Assembly (NCBI RefSeq): GCF_003055625.1
Contig: NZ_CP028811.1
Coordinates: forward strand, 1,116,001 to 1,180,000
Reading direction: 5' to 3'
DNA: 64,000 nucleotides
DNA from: Flavobacterium magnum
GTDB taxonomy: Bacteria; Bacteroidota; Bacteroidia; Flavobacteriales; Flavobacteriaceae
Shown piece by piece: positions 18,179 through 26,690 of this stretch (the first letter of the stretch is position 1; the number at the start of each line of letters is the position of its first letter). The notes beneath the pieces are model-generated. The model was not told the origin of the DNA. It worked only from the letters and a program-made list of their open reading frames with translations, and searched no databases. Position numbers and translations under genes: made by a program.

Positions 18179-18186
18179 CAAAAGTA
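18179..18186 (-). promoter_or_regulatory. -7 promoter box for leader peptide 1
   Basis: TACTTTTG on the minus strand, an exact TAnnTTTG match ending 8 nt before the leader ATG. No convincing -33 element was found at the usual spacing. Confidence 0.55.
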
Positions 18187-18368
18187 TCAACTTATTTTTA
18201 AACTATGCTAATGAAATATTTTTAAATTGTTATAAAATCACCAGTTAATAACCATCTCCCAAGTGTATAGGGCGAAAGCAGTTTAAGAAATAACGTAACG
18301 CAGTACTTTCCGATTTTTTTTGTCGCTATATTCGCACATAATTTTCAAAAAATGGTGGAATCACACCA

Positions 18369-18399
18369 TTGTTTACCAATAACCGCCCATTTAATTTTG
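18369..18399 (+). promoter_or_regulatory. Bacteroidota-type promoter of the TPR histidine kinase gene
   Basis: TTG (18369-18371), 20-bp spacer, TAATTTTG (18392-18399), matching the TTG-N17-23-TAnnTTTG consensus. The start codon is 11 bp downstream. Confidence 0.6.
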
Positions 18400-18409
18400 A
18401 TGCATCATC

Positions 18410-20314
18410 ATGAAGCAATTTTTTACAATATTATTTATCAGTCTTGGATGCTCCATTTCGGTTTATGGTCAAAAGGATCGTAACGTTTTGTTGCAGGAAT
18501 TGTCCAAATCAAAACAGGATACCACCAAAGTATATTTGCTTTTGGATGTAGCGGAAACGTATATTGATGATCCAAAAAATTTCAAGCAATACCTTCAAAA
18601 ATCATTTTCTCTAAGTAAAAAATTGAACCATCCCAATGGAGAAGGCAGGTACTATCAGTTGATGGCAAAATTTTACTCCTATCAAAATGAGCCGGACAGC
18701 TGTGTTTACTTTGCGAAGAAAGGCGTTGAAAATGCCAGGAAGTTAAAATTCGATAAACAAGCCCAATCGTATTCCAATTTAGCATACGCCTACACGATGA
18801 AAGGCTATCCTGATTCAACACGATTTGCTCTTTTAAAAGCACTACATATCGAAGAAAAGCTCAAGCCAGACCCTTATAGGCTCGCCATTTTGTATGTAAA
18901 TTTAAGTGCTAACAGTTATGCCATTCATGATTACAAAAAAATGATAGCATACAGCCAAAAATCACTGTATTATGCCAATAAGCATCCCAAAAAAAGATTT
19001 CTGGCGGAAGCACATATCAATCTGGGTTTGGGTTTTACAAATGATAAAGCATTGGATAGTGCCGATTATCACTATAGCCGGGCTCTGGAATTAGCCTACA
19101 AAAATCAAAACATAATTCAACAATTATACGTTCTGGAAAATATAACCGATTTATGGAATATTAAACGGAACTATCCTAAAATGCTGGAAACGGCAACGAT
19201 TTTTCATAAAATCAGCAAAGCCAATCCGGAATTTGTTTCTGAATGGATAAAAAGCGACCGTTTGTTAGGCAGAGCGTACTTGTTTAACAATCAGATTGAT
19301 AAAGCGAAATCGTATGCTGAAATTGCTTTAAAAAATTCCACAAAAGAAAAGGACAATCCTGAAAACGTCATGCAGGTGCATTACTTGATGTATGAGCTTG
19401 AAACCCGGTTGGGGAACTACAGCAAAGCCGAAGACCATTACACCGTTTATGATTCCATTGATAACGTTTTCAGGGGAGAAGAAACGCAGCAAAACATCAA
19501 TATTTTAAATACAAAATTTAAGGTTGAGAAGAAGAATGCCGAGCTCAAATTGCAGAAAGCCGCGTTGCAACGCAAAGAAATGACCATCTTTTTCCTGTCA
19601 TTTGGGATCGTTGCCTTGGTCGTCCTGGGCTGGTTTGTTTACAAGAACAGAGAGAAAAAACAAAAAATAGCGAGTCAAATCCAGCAAATCGTCGCGTCAA
19701 AATCAATCATAAAAACCCAGGAAGACGAACGGACCCGAATCGCCAAAGACCTTCACGACGGTTTGGGAGGTTTATTGTCAGGTGTCAAACAGTCGTTACA
19801 CAGTATGAAAAATAGCTTTATAATGGAAGCCAACGAGGCTCAGTCGTTCGAAAACACCATCGATATCTTAGATCAGGGAATCAGGGATCTGCGAAACATC
19901 GCACACAATATGATTCCGGAAAATCTGATAAAGTTTGGCTTGGAAACGGCCACACGCGATTATTGTTCCTACATCGGCCATTCAAATGCGTTGAAGGTCG
20001 CTTTTAGCCCGATAAATATGGAGGGCTACCACAAAGATTTCACGCATTCGGTAACGGTGTACAGAATCATCCAGGAATTGGTCCACAACGCAGTGAAGCA
20101 CGCCGAAGCCAAAAATTTGATTGTTCAACAGGCGGTGCAAAGCACTACGTTATACATCACCATCGAGGATGATGGTAAAGGTTTTGACACAAACAACGCA
20201 ACAAGCGGAATTGGAATTTCAAATGTCAGGAACAGGGTGTCGGTATTGGAAGGAACCATGCACATTACATCGAACCATCTGGGAACAACCGTAAATATTG
20301 AGCTTCCGATATGA
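18410..20314 (+). CDS. TPR-containing sensor histidine kinase (NarX/LiaS-like)
   Basis: 634 residues. Signal sequence at 1-20 (ending SVYGQ), a periplasmic TPR array to about residue 380, one transmembrane helix (MTIFFLSFGIVALVVLGWFV), a HisKA_3 dimerisation domain with the phospho-acceptor His in RIAKDLHDGLGG, and a C-terminal HATPase domain (QELVHNAVKHAEA; EDDGKGFDT; GIGISNVRNRV). It autophosphorylates and passes phosphate to the response regulator encoded immediately downstream, with which it overlaps by 4 bp (ATGA). TPR-fused kinases of this type are frequent in Flavobacteriia. The stimulus is unknown. Confidence 0.92.
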   Translation: MKQFFTILFISLGCSISVYGQKDRNVLLQELSKSKQDTTKVYLLLDVAETYIDDPKNFKQYLQKSFSLSKKLNHPNGEGRYYQLMAKFYSYQNEPDSCVYFAKKGVENARKLKFDKQAQSYSNLAYAYTMKGYPDSTRFALLKALHIEEKLKPDPYRLAILYVNLSANSYAIHDYKKMIAYSQKSLYYANKHPKKRFLAEAHINLGLGFTNDKALDSADYHYSRALELAYKNQNIIQQLYVLENITDLWNIKRNYPKMLETATIFHKISKANPEFVSEWIKSDRLLGRAYLFNNQIDKAKSYAEIALKNSTKEKDNPENVMQVHYLMYELETRLGNYSKAEDHYTVYDSIDNVFRGEETQQNINILNTKFKVEKKNAELKLQKAALQRKEMTIFFLSFGIVALVVLGWFVYKNREKKQKIASQIQQIVASKSIIKTQEDERTRIAKDLHDGLGGLLSGVKQSLHSMKNSFIMEANEAQSFENTIDILDQGIRDLRNIAHNMIPENLIKFGLETATRDYCSYIGHSNALKVAFSPINMEGYHKDFTHSVTVYRIIQELVHNAVKHAEAKNLIVQQAVQSTTLYITIEDDGKGFDTNNATSGIGISNVRNRVSVLEGTMHITSNHLGTTVNIELPI

Positions 20315-20931
20315 CAAAGATTATAATTGTTGACGATCATCCCTTGGTTATCGAAGGCATAAAGGCCTTGATCGAAAGCGATAGTTCGTTTGAAATTGTA
20401 GGTATTGCGTTGAATGGAAAGCAAACGAATCAACTTCTTAAAACTGAAAAACCCGATATCATATTCATGGACATCAACCTACCGGATTGCAGCGGTATTG
20501 ACTTGTGCAGGGAGATTTTGCTGAAATTCCCATCTATCATCATTATTGGTTTAAGCACCTTTAATACACCCAGTTATATCCAGGCAATGCTTGACAGCGG
20601 CGCCAAAGGGTATTTGCTGAAAAACACCACAAAAAATGAATTTTTAAAGGCGCTGAATACAGTTTTATCACATAAAACATATGTTTCGGAGGAAGCCAAA
20701 AGTATTTTGAACACCTTCAAAACGGAAACAGAAATAGTATTGACCCGAAGGGAACGGGAAGTTTTACAACTTATCGCAAGCGGTAAGTCAAATACAGAAA
20801 TTGCCAAAGAACTTTTCATCAGCCCTACAACGGTGGACAGCCACCGGACTAATCTGTTGGCTAAATTCAAGACCAATAACACAGCACTCTTGGTAAAACA
20901 AGCGCTAAAATCAGGCTTTATAGTATATTAA
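20311..20931 (+). CDS. NarL/FixJ-family response regulator
   Basis: 206 residues. Receiver domain with the acidic pair D8-D9, phospho-acceptor D54 (IIFMDINLPD) and the conserved Lys in GAKGYLLKNT. C-terminal LuxR-type HTH (LTRREREVLQLIASGKSNTE; LFISPTTVDSHRTNLLAKF). It is the cognate partner of the TPR kinase by gene overlap. The T9SS protein gene that begins 153 bp downstream is a possible target by position only. Confidence 0.93.
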   Translation: MTKIIIVDDHPLVIEGIKALIESDSSFEIVGIALNGKQTNQLLKTEKPDIIFMDINLPDCSGIDLCREILLKFPSIIIIGLSTFNTPSYIQAMLDSGAKGYLLKNTTKNEFLKALNTVLSHKTYVSEEAKSILNTFKTETEIVLTRREREVLQLIASGKSNTEIAKELFISPTTVDSHRTNLLAKFKTNNTALLVKQALKSGFIVY

Positions 20932-20950
20932 TCAGGCAGGGAATTTAAAA

Positions 20951-21018
20951 ACCTCCGGAAATCAGGAGGTACACTGCCGGCAACTTGTAAGGGTATTGAT
21001 TAAGAACCAATCAATACC
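20951..21018 (+). repeat. Two hairpins between the response regulator and the T9SS protein gene
   Basis: Hairpin 1: ACCTCC (20951-20956) with GGAGGT (20965-20970). Hairpin 2: a perfect 10-bp inverted repeat, GGTATTGATT (20992-21001) and AATCAATACC (21009-21018), with a 7-nt loop. Neither is followed by a T run on the plus strand, so a classical terminator is not supported. Hairpin 2 could be an operator or a 5'-UTR structure of the gene at 21085. Confidence 0.5.
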
Positions 21019-21084
21019 ACGTGGCGGGCTTTGCCTGATACCAACGCGAAATCACTTGTAAATCTTAATCACCAAAAAATCAAA

Positions 21085-24000
21085 ATGAGAAAATTAGACT
21101 TAAAAAAATGGTTGCATTTACCCTTCATTGTGGTATTGTTTTTCTTTGCGGGCAGCAAAGTAACAGCGCAAACGACACTTGCCGCCGGAGATCTATTATT
21201 CACCGGTTATGATTCAACCCTCGGAACAAATAATGCAAGCGCAGCCGATCGGTTCTCTTTTGTGCTGCTAACGAATATTTCGTCCGGTACGGTCATTTAC
21301 TTTACGGATCGCGGCTATTTCACGTCAAGCTGGCAGGCATCCGGCACATCTGAGGGGACCATTAAATGGGTTTCAGGTTCTGATTTGACTGTCGGAGCCG
21401 AAGTGTATATAACAGCTTATACTGCTACCGTAAATGGTACCGCAAATGGGGTGGTAACGCAGGTTTTAGGGGGTAATGCGATATCAGGCCTTAACCTAAG
21501 TACCGCTGGCGATCAGCTTATTGCTTTCCAGAATGTTGCTGGCGACCCTACGGCCACGGGCACCACATTTGTTGCCGGTCTTCATTGGGGCACTTGTTCG
21601 GTAGCCAGTGACGCCAATTGGGATACTATTGGGACATGTGCCGCAGGACCCACGACGTCTACCCGACCTGCTGGCTTATCGTCAAGTACCTCAACAATAT
21701 GGATGGGCAATCCGGGCACTGGCGGCACCTACACCAATGCCTCCTTCAAAGGTACCGGCGCGCCTTATGCGAACGTAGCCGCGGCAAGAACGGCAATCCT
21801 GACCAAAGCAAACTGGAATCGTTCGTTCAATCTTACAAGTGGTCTGCCCGTTGTTGTACCGCCGGGTACAGTCACATTTGTAATGCCTCCAAGTATCACA
21901 ACCCATCCCGCAAACAGGGCTATTTGTGCTGGTAGTGCAACGACGTTCAGTGTCGTCGCGGCTGGAAACGGCATTGGCTACCAATGGCAACTCAATTCGG
22001 GTTCAGGGTATACTAATTTAAGTAATGGTGGGGTTTACTCCAATGTAACTACAAATACGTTGGTATTAACTGCAGTTACAGGTACAATGTCAGGTTATCT
22101 TTTTCGATGTGTCGTTACAAATGCCGACGGCTCCGTAAATACAAATGCCGCTACGCTTACAGTGTCCAGCATGACCACCACAGGTTCACAGGCAGATGTG
22201 AGCTGTTTTGGCGGCAACAACGGATCGGCAACTGTTAATGTAACAGGAGGTATCGGATCATACAGTTATGACTGGACACCCGGCAACCCGTCAGGCGACG
22301 GAACGGCGTCAGTGTCCGGACTTGCTGCCGGGACCTACACCGTCACTATTACTGACGCTATTGGGTGTACTGTCTCGAAAACCATCACAATTACACAGCC
22401 GGAGCAGATAATTGCCATTGGATTGCAAACGAATGTTACCTGCAACAGTGAGAATGACGGGACTGCTTCCGTATCCGTGACGGGTGGCTCGGGAACTTAC
22501 AGTTATGCGTGGTTCCCGTCTGGCGGCAATGCAGCTACAGCGACCAACCTGGCACCGGGTTCTTACACCTGTTTCATTTTCGATACCAATGGCTGCAGTA
22601 CGAGTAAGGGTTTCAACATCACAGAAGGTGGCATCACAACCTGGGACGGCGTAGCCTGGAGCGCAGGCTATCCTAATTCAAATCTCAAAGCAATCATCAA
22701 CGCCGATTATACCTCAACAGGCGACTTATCAGCCTGTGGATTCGTGGTGAACGGTACCGCTAACGTGACGGTCCTTTCAGGCCACGATTTCAACATCGCA
22801 AATAAGGTGGTCGTTGCGGCAACCGCTTCGCTTACTTTTCAAAACAATGCCAATTTGTTACAGACAAATACATTGGAAAATTCGGGCAATATCACGCTCA
22901 AAAGAAATGCCATGATGAGAAGGCTTGAGTATGTTTACTGGGGTGCACCGGTTACGGGCCAACAGTTACAGGCATTTTCACCGTTGACATTGAGCAACCG
23001 TTTTTACACGTTGAATGAAACCACAAATAGTTTTGTTCAGGTTGCTGACCCCGCTACCACAAATTTTGTGGCACCAGTGGGCTATATGGTAAGGGCTCCC
23101 AACACTTTTTTGGGTGCGCCCGCCCCAAAACAGCTTTTTCAGGGGACTTTTACGGGCACACCAAACAACGGTGATTTCTCAATCCCTGTTACAGCAAATA
23201 ATGGCGGCTTCAATTTATTGGGAAATCCATATCCTTCGCCAATCAGTGCAGACCTATTTTTGCAGGCGAATCCGGGGACGCTTTACTTCTGGACGCATAA
23301 CGTTTTGGGATCGGGTAACGCCAATTATGCAACTTACAACACCGTTGGAACGGCAGCGCCTAACGGAGGTGATGTGCCGAATGGTACCATCCAGACGGGG
23401 CAAGGTTTCCTGTTGTTGAAAGCCGCTTCGGGAATGGCTACGTTCAATAATACGATGCGTATCGGCAATAACGATGGGCAGTTCTTCAGGACCAATACCG
23501 AAAATAAAAGCCGCTTCTGGCTCAACTTGAATAATGATGGTGCGAATGTCAGTCAAATGTTAGTTGGTTACCTCGATGGTGCTACGCTGAATATTGACGA
23601 ATCCATGGACGGTAAGTTGATTGACATGGAAGGCCCCAGCCTTTCAAGCCTTGTTGACGGTGCCGCTTTTACCATTCAGGGCCGTCCGACACCATTTCAA
23701 AACACAGACACGGTAAAATTGAATTTCAAGGCGGCTCAGTCCGGAAATTATACAATTTCGCTCGATCATTTTGATGGGGTTTTTGCCGATGGGGCGGAGA
23801 TTTTTCTAAAAGATGATTTTACGGGAACCCTCCATAACCTCAAAGATAGTGCCTATGCATTTGTTTCCAGTGAAGGCGATTTTGCAGATAGATTTCAAGT
23901 GGTGTTCCAGAATACAACGCTTGGCACATCCACCGCCTCACAGGATGAAAAAAGCGTCGTTGTATACAACGATCGGGGAGTCGTGCATATAAAGTCGGCA

Positions 24001-24177
24001 GCCTTTACGATAAACGAGGTAAAAATATTTGATGTCCAAGGGCGATTAATTTATTACCGGGACAATGTAAATGGAGACAATACCACCATTGAAAACCTCC
24101 CGGCGGCATCGCAAATTTTGATGGTCCAGATAAAGTCGGACGCGGGGGGTACCGTGGTTAAAAAAATAGTTAGGTAA
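21085..24177 (+). CDS. T9SS-secreted protein with Ig-like and SprB repeats (1030 aa)
   Basis: Started at ATG 21085 rather than 54 bp upstream, because MRKLDLKKWLHLPFIVVLFF begins a proper signal peptide ending TAQ. The first ~250 residues form a domain beginning AAGDLLFTGYDS. An Ig-like domain (~270-365, PPSITTHPANRAICAG) follows, then two SprB-type repeats (VSCFGGNNGSATVNVTGG and VTCNSENDGTASVSVTGG, each ending in a TVTITDAxGC-like segment). A beta-rich region and a C-terminal sorting domain (KIFDVQGRLIYY...VVKKIVR) end the protein. SprB is the flavobacterial gliding adhesin, so a surface or secreted role is likely; binding partners are unknown. Confidence 0.85.
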   Translation: MRKLDLKKWLHLPFIVVLFFFAGSKVTAQTTLAAGDLLFTGYDSTLGTNNASAADRFSFVLLTNISSGTVIYFTDRGYFTSSWQASGTSEGTIKWVSGSDLTVGAEVYITAYTATVNGTANGVVTQVLGGNAISGLNLSTAGDQLIAFQNVAGDPTATGTTFVAGLHWGTCSVASDANWDTIGTCAAGPTTSTRPAGLSSSTSTIWMGNPGTGGTYTNASFKGTGAPYANVAAARTAILTKANWNRSFNLTSGLPVVVPPGTVTFVMPPSITTHPANRAICAGSATTFSVVAAGNGIGYQWQLNSGSGYTNLSNGGVYSNVTTNTLVLTAVTGTMSGYLFRCVVTNADGSVNTNAATLTVSSMTTTGSQADVSCFGGNNGSATVNVTGGIGSYSYDWTPGNPSGDGTASVSGLAAGTYTVTITDAIGCTVSKTITITQPEQIIAIGLQTNVTCNSENDGTASVSVTGGSGTYSYAWFPSGGNAATATNLAPGSYTCFIFDTNGCSTSKGFNITEGGITTWDGVAWSAGYPNSNLKAIINADYTSTGDLSACGFVVNGTANVTVLSGHDFNIANKVVVAATASLTFQNNANLLQTNTLENSGNITLKRNAMMRRLEYVYWGAPVTGQQLQAFSPLTLSNRFYTLNETTNSFVQVADPATTNFVAPVGYMVRAPNTFLGAPAPKQLFQGTFTGTPNNGDFSIPVTANNGGFNLLGNPYPSPISADLFLQANPGTLYFWTHNVLGSGNANYATYNTVGTAAPNGGDVPNGTIQTGQGFLLLKAASGMATFNNTMRIGNNDGQFFRTNTENKSRFWLNLNNDGANVSQMLVGYLDGATLNIDESMDGKLIDMEGPSLSSLVDGAAFTIQGRPTPFQNTDTVKLNFKAAQSGNYTISLDHFDGVFADGAEIFLKDDFTGTLHNLKDSAYAFVSSEGDFADRFQVVFQNTTLGTSTASQDEKSVVVYNDRGVVHIKSAAFTINEVKIFDVQGRLIYYRDNVNGDNTTIENLPAASQILMVQIKSDAGGTVVKKIVR

Positions 24178-24194
24178 ATAGTTAAAGAGATACA

Positions 24195-24218
24195 AAGTCC
24201 TCCACAATTGGAGGACTT
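24195..24218 (+). terminator. Terminator of the SprB-repeat protein gene
   Basis: AAGTCCTCCA / TGGAGGACTT, a perfect 10-bp stem with a 4-nt loop, 17 bp after the stop codon, followed by ATTATT. Confidence 0.8.
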
Positions 24219-24626
24219 ATTATTGGTACGCTGCTGTAACACTTCCATTAGAAAGTTAAAGGCCACAAATTTAAAAAGCATAATTTTTGGAATCAACGCT
24301 GACCCCGATTACAACCCAAAGCATTCGGATTTCGTAGTAAAACGTTCTCATTTCATCAAATTGAAAGATTTCGCGTGTTTGAATGGTAGGCTGCCGCATA
24401 CCGTTAGCAATAAAAGTGATTCCTGAAAGTTGGGTGGAGCTAGAGATATTCAATATTCGAGCCGTACTGGGAATACCCAACCCTTCTCAGGTAAAGGTTA
24501 TGATTTGCTGATGGGCCGCTTGAATTAAATAGCATGATCTTTTTTTGCTGAAAGTGACATGATTGTATTGGCGCTTGCCAACCCAACACTTTTGAAGACT
24601 TACTGCATAGGAACATCCCAAAATAA
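24219..24626. other. Gene-free stretch at the left edge of the decayed island
   Basis: No frame with a recognisable product. Short frames at 24208-24426 (+) and 24271-24480 (-) have no family resemblance or start signal that I can see. This may be remnant coding sequence. Confidence 0.45.
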
Positions 24627-24656
24627 AAAAGAGCAACATTTTCATGTTACTCTTTT
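24627..24656 (-). terminator. Terminator-like hairpin abutting repeat copy R1
   Basis: AAAAGAGCAACAT / ATGTTACTCTTTT, 13-bp arms with one wobble pair and a 4-nt loop; on the minus strand it is followed by TTTTTTATTTT. It directly abuts the CTGCTCCCCCTCTTG end of repeat R1. The tRNA-Asn gene has the same arrangement with its own terminator, as if a tRNA-like unit once ended here. Confidence 0.65.
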
Positions 24657-24806
24657 CTGCTCCCCCTCTTGACCGAATCTCGAGCGGTAACGCTTTGATT
24701 TTTCGTAAATTAGCCTGAAAATCGACCCTTTTTGGACATCGAACGAAGGAGCGTCCAGGGTCTGCCGCATTCGAATTTTCGAAAGGCCGATCAACGACAT
24801 TCCAAA
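24657..24806 (+). repeat. Island repeat copy R1 (tRNA-Asn 3'-end-like)
   Basis: Begins CTGCTCCCCCTCTTG, 15 nt identical to the 3' end of the tRNA-Asn gene (29343-29357), then continues into a ~75-bp block (ending TTTTTGGACATCGAACG) shared with R2 and R3. A further ~60 bp (core GCATTCGAATTTTCGAAAGG) is shared only with R3. Confidence 0.85.
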
Positions 24807-25018
24807 GGAATCCTGTCGTCGACCATCCATGAAGAACTGAAATACTTCATCGAGGACTACCACAAAATGCGGCCTTGTTGCAAGCACAAGATCTACACGC
24901 CCAACGAAGTCCACAAAATCGTGGACTGGCCAATATCAAAATCGTCCTAAGCAACTCCAATAACAAAGGCTGGAAGAGAACCGCAATTACTGCTGTAAGG
25001 TGTCGTCCTGATGAAAGC
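24732..25018 (+). pseudogene. 3' remnant of an integrase-core (rve/DDE) transposase
   Basis: The plus-strand frame contains EELKYFIEDYHKMRP, KHKIYTPNEVH and a broken tail that, after a frame change, reads RLEENRNYCCKVSS before a stop at ~25018. The pattern (Y/F)I-x-(D/Y)Y-x(4)-RP-x(4)-H-x-x-YTP-x-EV is the C-terminal end of integrase-core transposases of Bacteroidota insertion sequences. Everything N-terminal, including the DDE residues, is missing, and stop codons or frameshifts interrupt the tail. The name of the IS cannot be given. Its 5' part lies within repeat R1. Confidence 0.6.
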
Positions 25019-25362
25019 GGAAAAACAGCGAAGGCGTATTTTTATTATTCCTTTTATGCCTCTGCAATAAATCAATGAACGTTTTTATTTTTAAGCCTCT
25101 GTTTTTAAGTTCAATATTTGAAACAAGTTGGGCTGTTTAGAATTATCTTTCTTTTAGAAACCAGTATTCGAAAATTCGAATGCATTGATGTAGAAATACT
25201 TACATTTTTAAATGTTAATTAAAATCCTTTATGTCAACGATTTAAAAAGAACTTAGTTTTTGCTGATTTTGGTGATGGTTAAAAGAGGGAGCCAGGGTTT
25301 GATACAGAAATATCAGTCAGGAAGCGATTAGCCTGGCGTTCACCAGTCTTTGGCCCGTCATT
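25019..25362. other. Gene-free AT-rich stretch with a short repeat
   Basis: No gene seen. Positions 25244-25300 (core AGTTTTTGCTGATTTT followed by GATGGTTAAAAGAG) are repeated at 29121-29178. CGAAAATTCGAATGC at 25169-25183 is the exact reverse complement of 24767-24781 in repeat R1. Confidence 0.6.
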
Positions 25363-25764
25363 TTATTTCGGATATTGAACCACCCATTTCATTTTGTTCA
25401 GCTCGTCAAGCGTATACTTGCTGATCGTAACTTTGCCGCTTTTTACGATATTGTCAATATTGTCAGCTTTAATATTGTCAATAATAAACTTGTGTGTCGG
25501 CTTATAAAATACTATGTAAAGGATGTGGCCTGCAGCATTTTCCTCCAAAGGTCCTATTATTGGGCTTCTTCTTATCGGAGAATCTTCCGCATGAGCTTCT
25601 ACTGTTCCGCCGGCCGATACCCTGTAATATCCATCCTTTCCATTAATAATCGTCTCATAACACATTTGTTCGTTTGAATTGTTCCTGATCAGCAACTGGT
25701 CTTTTTTATAATGGCAACTACTGGCCAATACAGTAAAACATAATAATAATATCGCTTTTTTCAT
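25363..25764 (-). CDS. Small hypothetical lipoprotein
   Basis: 133 residues. The N-terminus MKKAILLLCFTVLASSC is a clear lipoprotein signal with lipobox ASSC, so the mature protein would be lipid-anchored at Cys17. The remainder resembles a recurring family of small flavobacterial lipoproteins whose C-terminus reads like YTLDELNKMKWVVQYP. I know no function for it. It stands alone among the repeats of the island: R2 lies just upstream and the transposase remnant downstream. Confidence 0.75.
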   Translation of the reverse strand: MKKAILLLCFTVLASSCHYKKDQLLIRNNSNEQMCYETIINGKDGYYRVSAGGTVEAHAEDSPIRRSPIIGPLEENAAGHILYIVFYKPTHKFIIDNIKADNIDNIVKSGKVTISKYTLDELNKMKWVVQYPK

Positions 25765-25840
25765 ACAAAAAATGCATTGTATTTATTGTCAATGGAAATC
25801 ATGGCTATAATGGTGATGGCACAATTTAGTGTTTTTTCAT

Positions 25841-25927
25841 AGCTCCCCCTCTTGACCGAGTCTCGGGCGGTAACGCTTTGATCTTTCGTAAATTAGCCTG
25901 AAAATCGACCCTTTTTGGACATCTAAC
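25841..25927 (+). repeat. Island repeat copy R2
   Basis: AGCTCCCCCTCTTGACCGAG through TTTTTGGACATCTAACG; about 87 bp with only a few differences from R1 and R3. It lacks the downstream extension those two share. Confidence 0.85.
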
Positions 25928-25992
25928 GGTACTACAAGGTTGTATATAAGACATTTAACTTGCAATTTTCCATGATTTATGCGTTGGCCTGT

Positions 25993-26505
25993 CTACGCTA
26001 AATGAAAATGGTATTCGAAAATAAATTTACATAAGCCTAAAAGAAACCCAACTAATAAAGCCTTGCCTGAAAACGATACCATGTGTGATTTCCAATTAAG
26101 ACCTTTTCCCCGCATTAGCAGTATGGAGCAGGCGATCATCGTAAAACAGGCTGTTACTTCCCACAAAAATGAAATAGAGAAATTCATATAAGCATTATAA
26201 ACAGAAAAAATCAAAAAATCAGATAACCAAAATGACAAAGCGAAGAGGCTGTGAAATAAGGGTGTTTTAACCAAATGTCTATTATTACTGATAAATCCAA
26301 TACCAAGAAAAAAGATAAATAATCCGCCGAAGAGCCAGTAAACAGGATAAAACGCCTCTTGGGCTAACGGCTCTGTAAGGCTGTCTTTAATTGAATATAC
26401 CAGTCCGAAATGGTTGATTGAGACGACTGTACATACAATTCCTGCAGCCACCATAATGGTTGATGCGGAAATCTTCATCAAACTGCTTGTTTTAATGTTA
26501 CTCAT
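25993..26505 (-). CDS. Hypothetical integral membrane protein
   Basis: 170 residues from the ATG at 26505 (MSNIKTSSLMKISASTIMVA); an upstream in-frame TTG is less likely. About five transmembrane helices, including IMVAAGIVCTVVSI, VYWLFGGLFIFFLGIGF, SLFALSFWLSDFLIF and SFSGKALLVGFLLGL. No known motif or family recognised. It lies alone in the island and reads away from the tRNA-Asn end. Confidence 0.6.
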   Translation of the reverse strand: MSNIKTSSLMKISASTIMVAAGIVCTVVSINHFGLVYSIKDSLTEPLAQEAFYPVYWLFGGLFIFFLGIGFISNNRHLVKTPLFHSLFALSFWLSDFLIFSVYNAYMNFSISFLWEVTACFTMIACSILLMRGKGLNWKSHMVSFSGKALLVGFLLGLCKFIFEYHFHLA

Positions 26506-26576
26506 AATAAAATAATCAATAATTATTTTGATTCTCAAAAGCAGTAACTTATTAAAGTTTCAGAAGGATATTACAG

Positions 26577-26690
26577 TCTTTTTTCTTTGTCTTTAGTTAG
26601 AAAATCGGGTATCGATTTATAAAAAAAAAGATGAAATATATGACTATTCCTATCACCAGGTTATATATTCCGGGAGAACGATCTGCCGTT
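26577..26690 (-). pseudogene. Duplicated 3' end of the 27693-28178 membrane-protein gene
   Basis: About 105 bp matching 27702-27808 at most positions (shared core AGATGAAATATATGACTAT and GGTTATATATTCCGGG). It corresponds to the last ~35 codons of the membrane protein (GIYNLVIGIVIYF...), but an A-run length difference shifts the frame before the end. It marks a duplication that brackets the two genes at 26661-27092 and 27185-27691. Confidence 0.8.

Noticed and set aside
20951..20970. Hairpin after the response regulator as a plus-strand terminator
   Set aside because: No T run follows on the plus strand; a T run exists only on the minus side, where no gene ends.
24642..24914. 90-codon minus-strand frame over repeat R1
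   Set aside because: It runs antisense to the transposase remnant and through the repeat and terminator; no sign of a real protein.
25169..25183. 15-bp inverted match to R1 as an insertion-sequence end
   Set aside because: The sequence is largely self-palindromic (TTCGAA core), so a chance match is likely; no target-site duplication was found.
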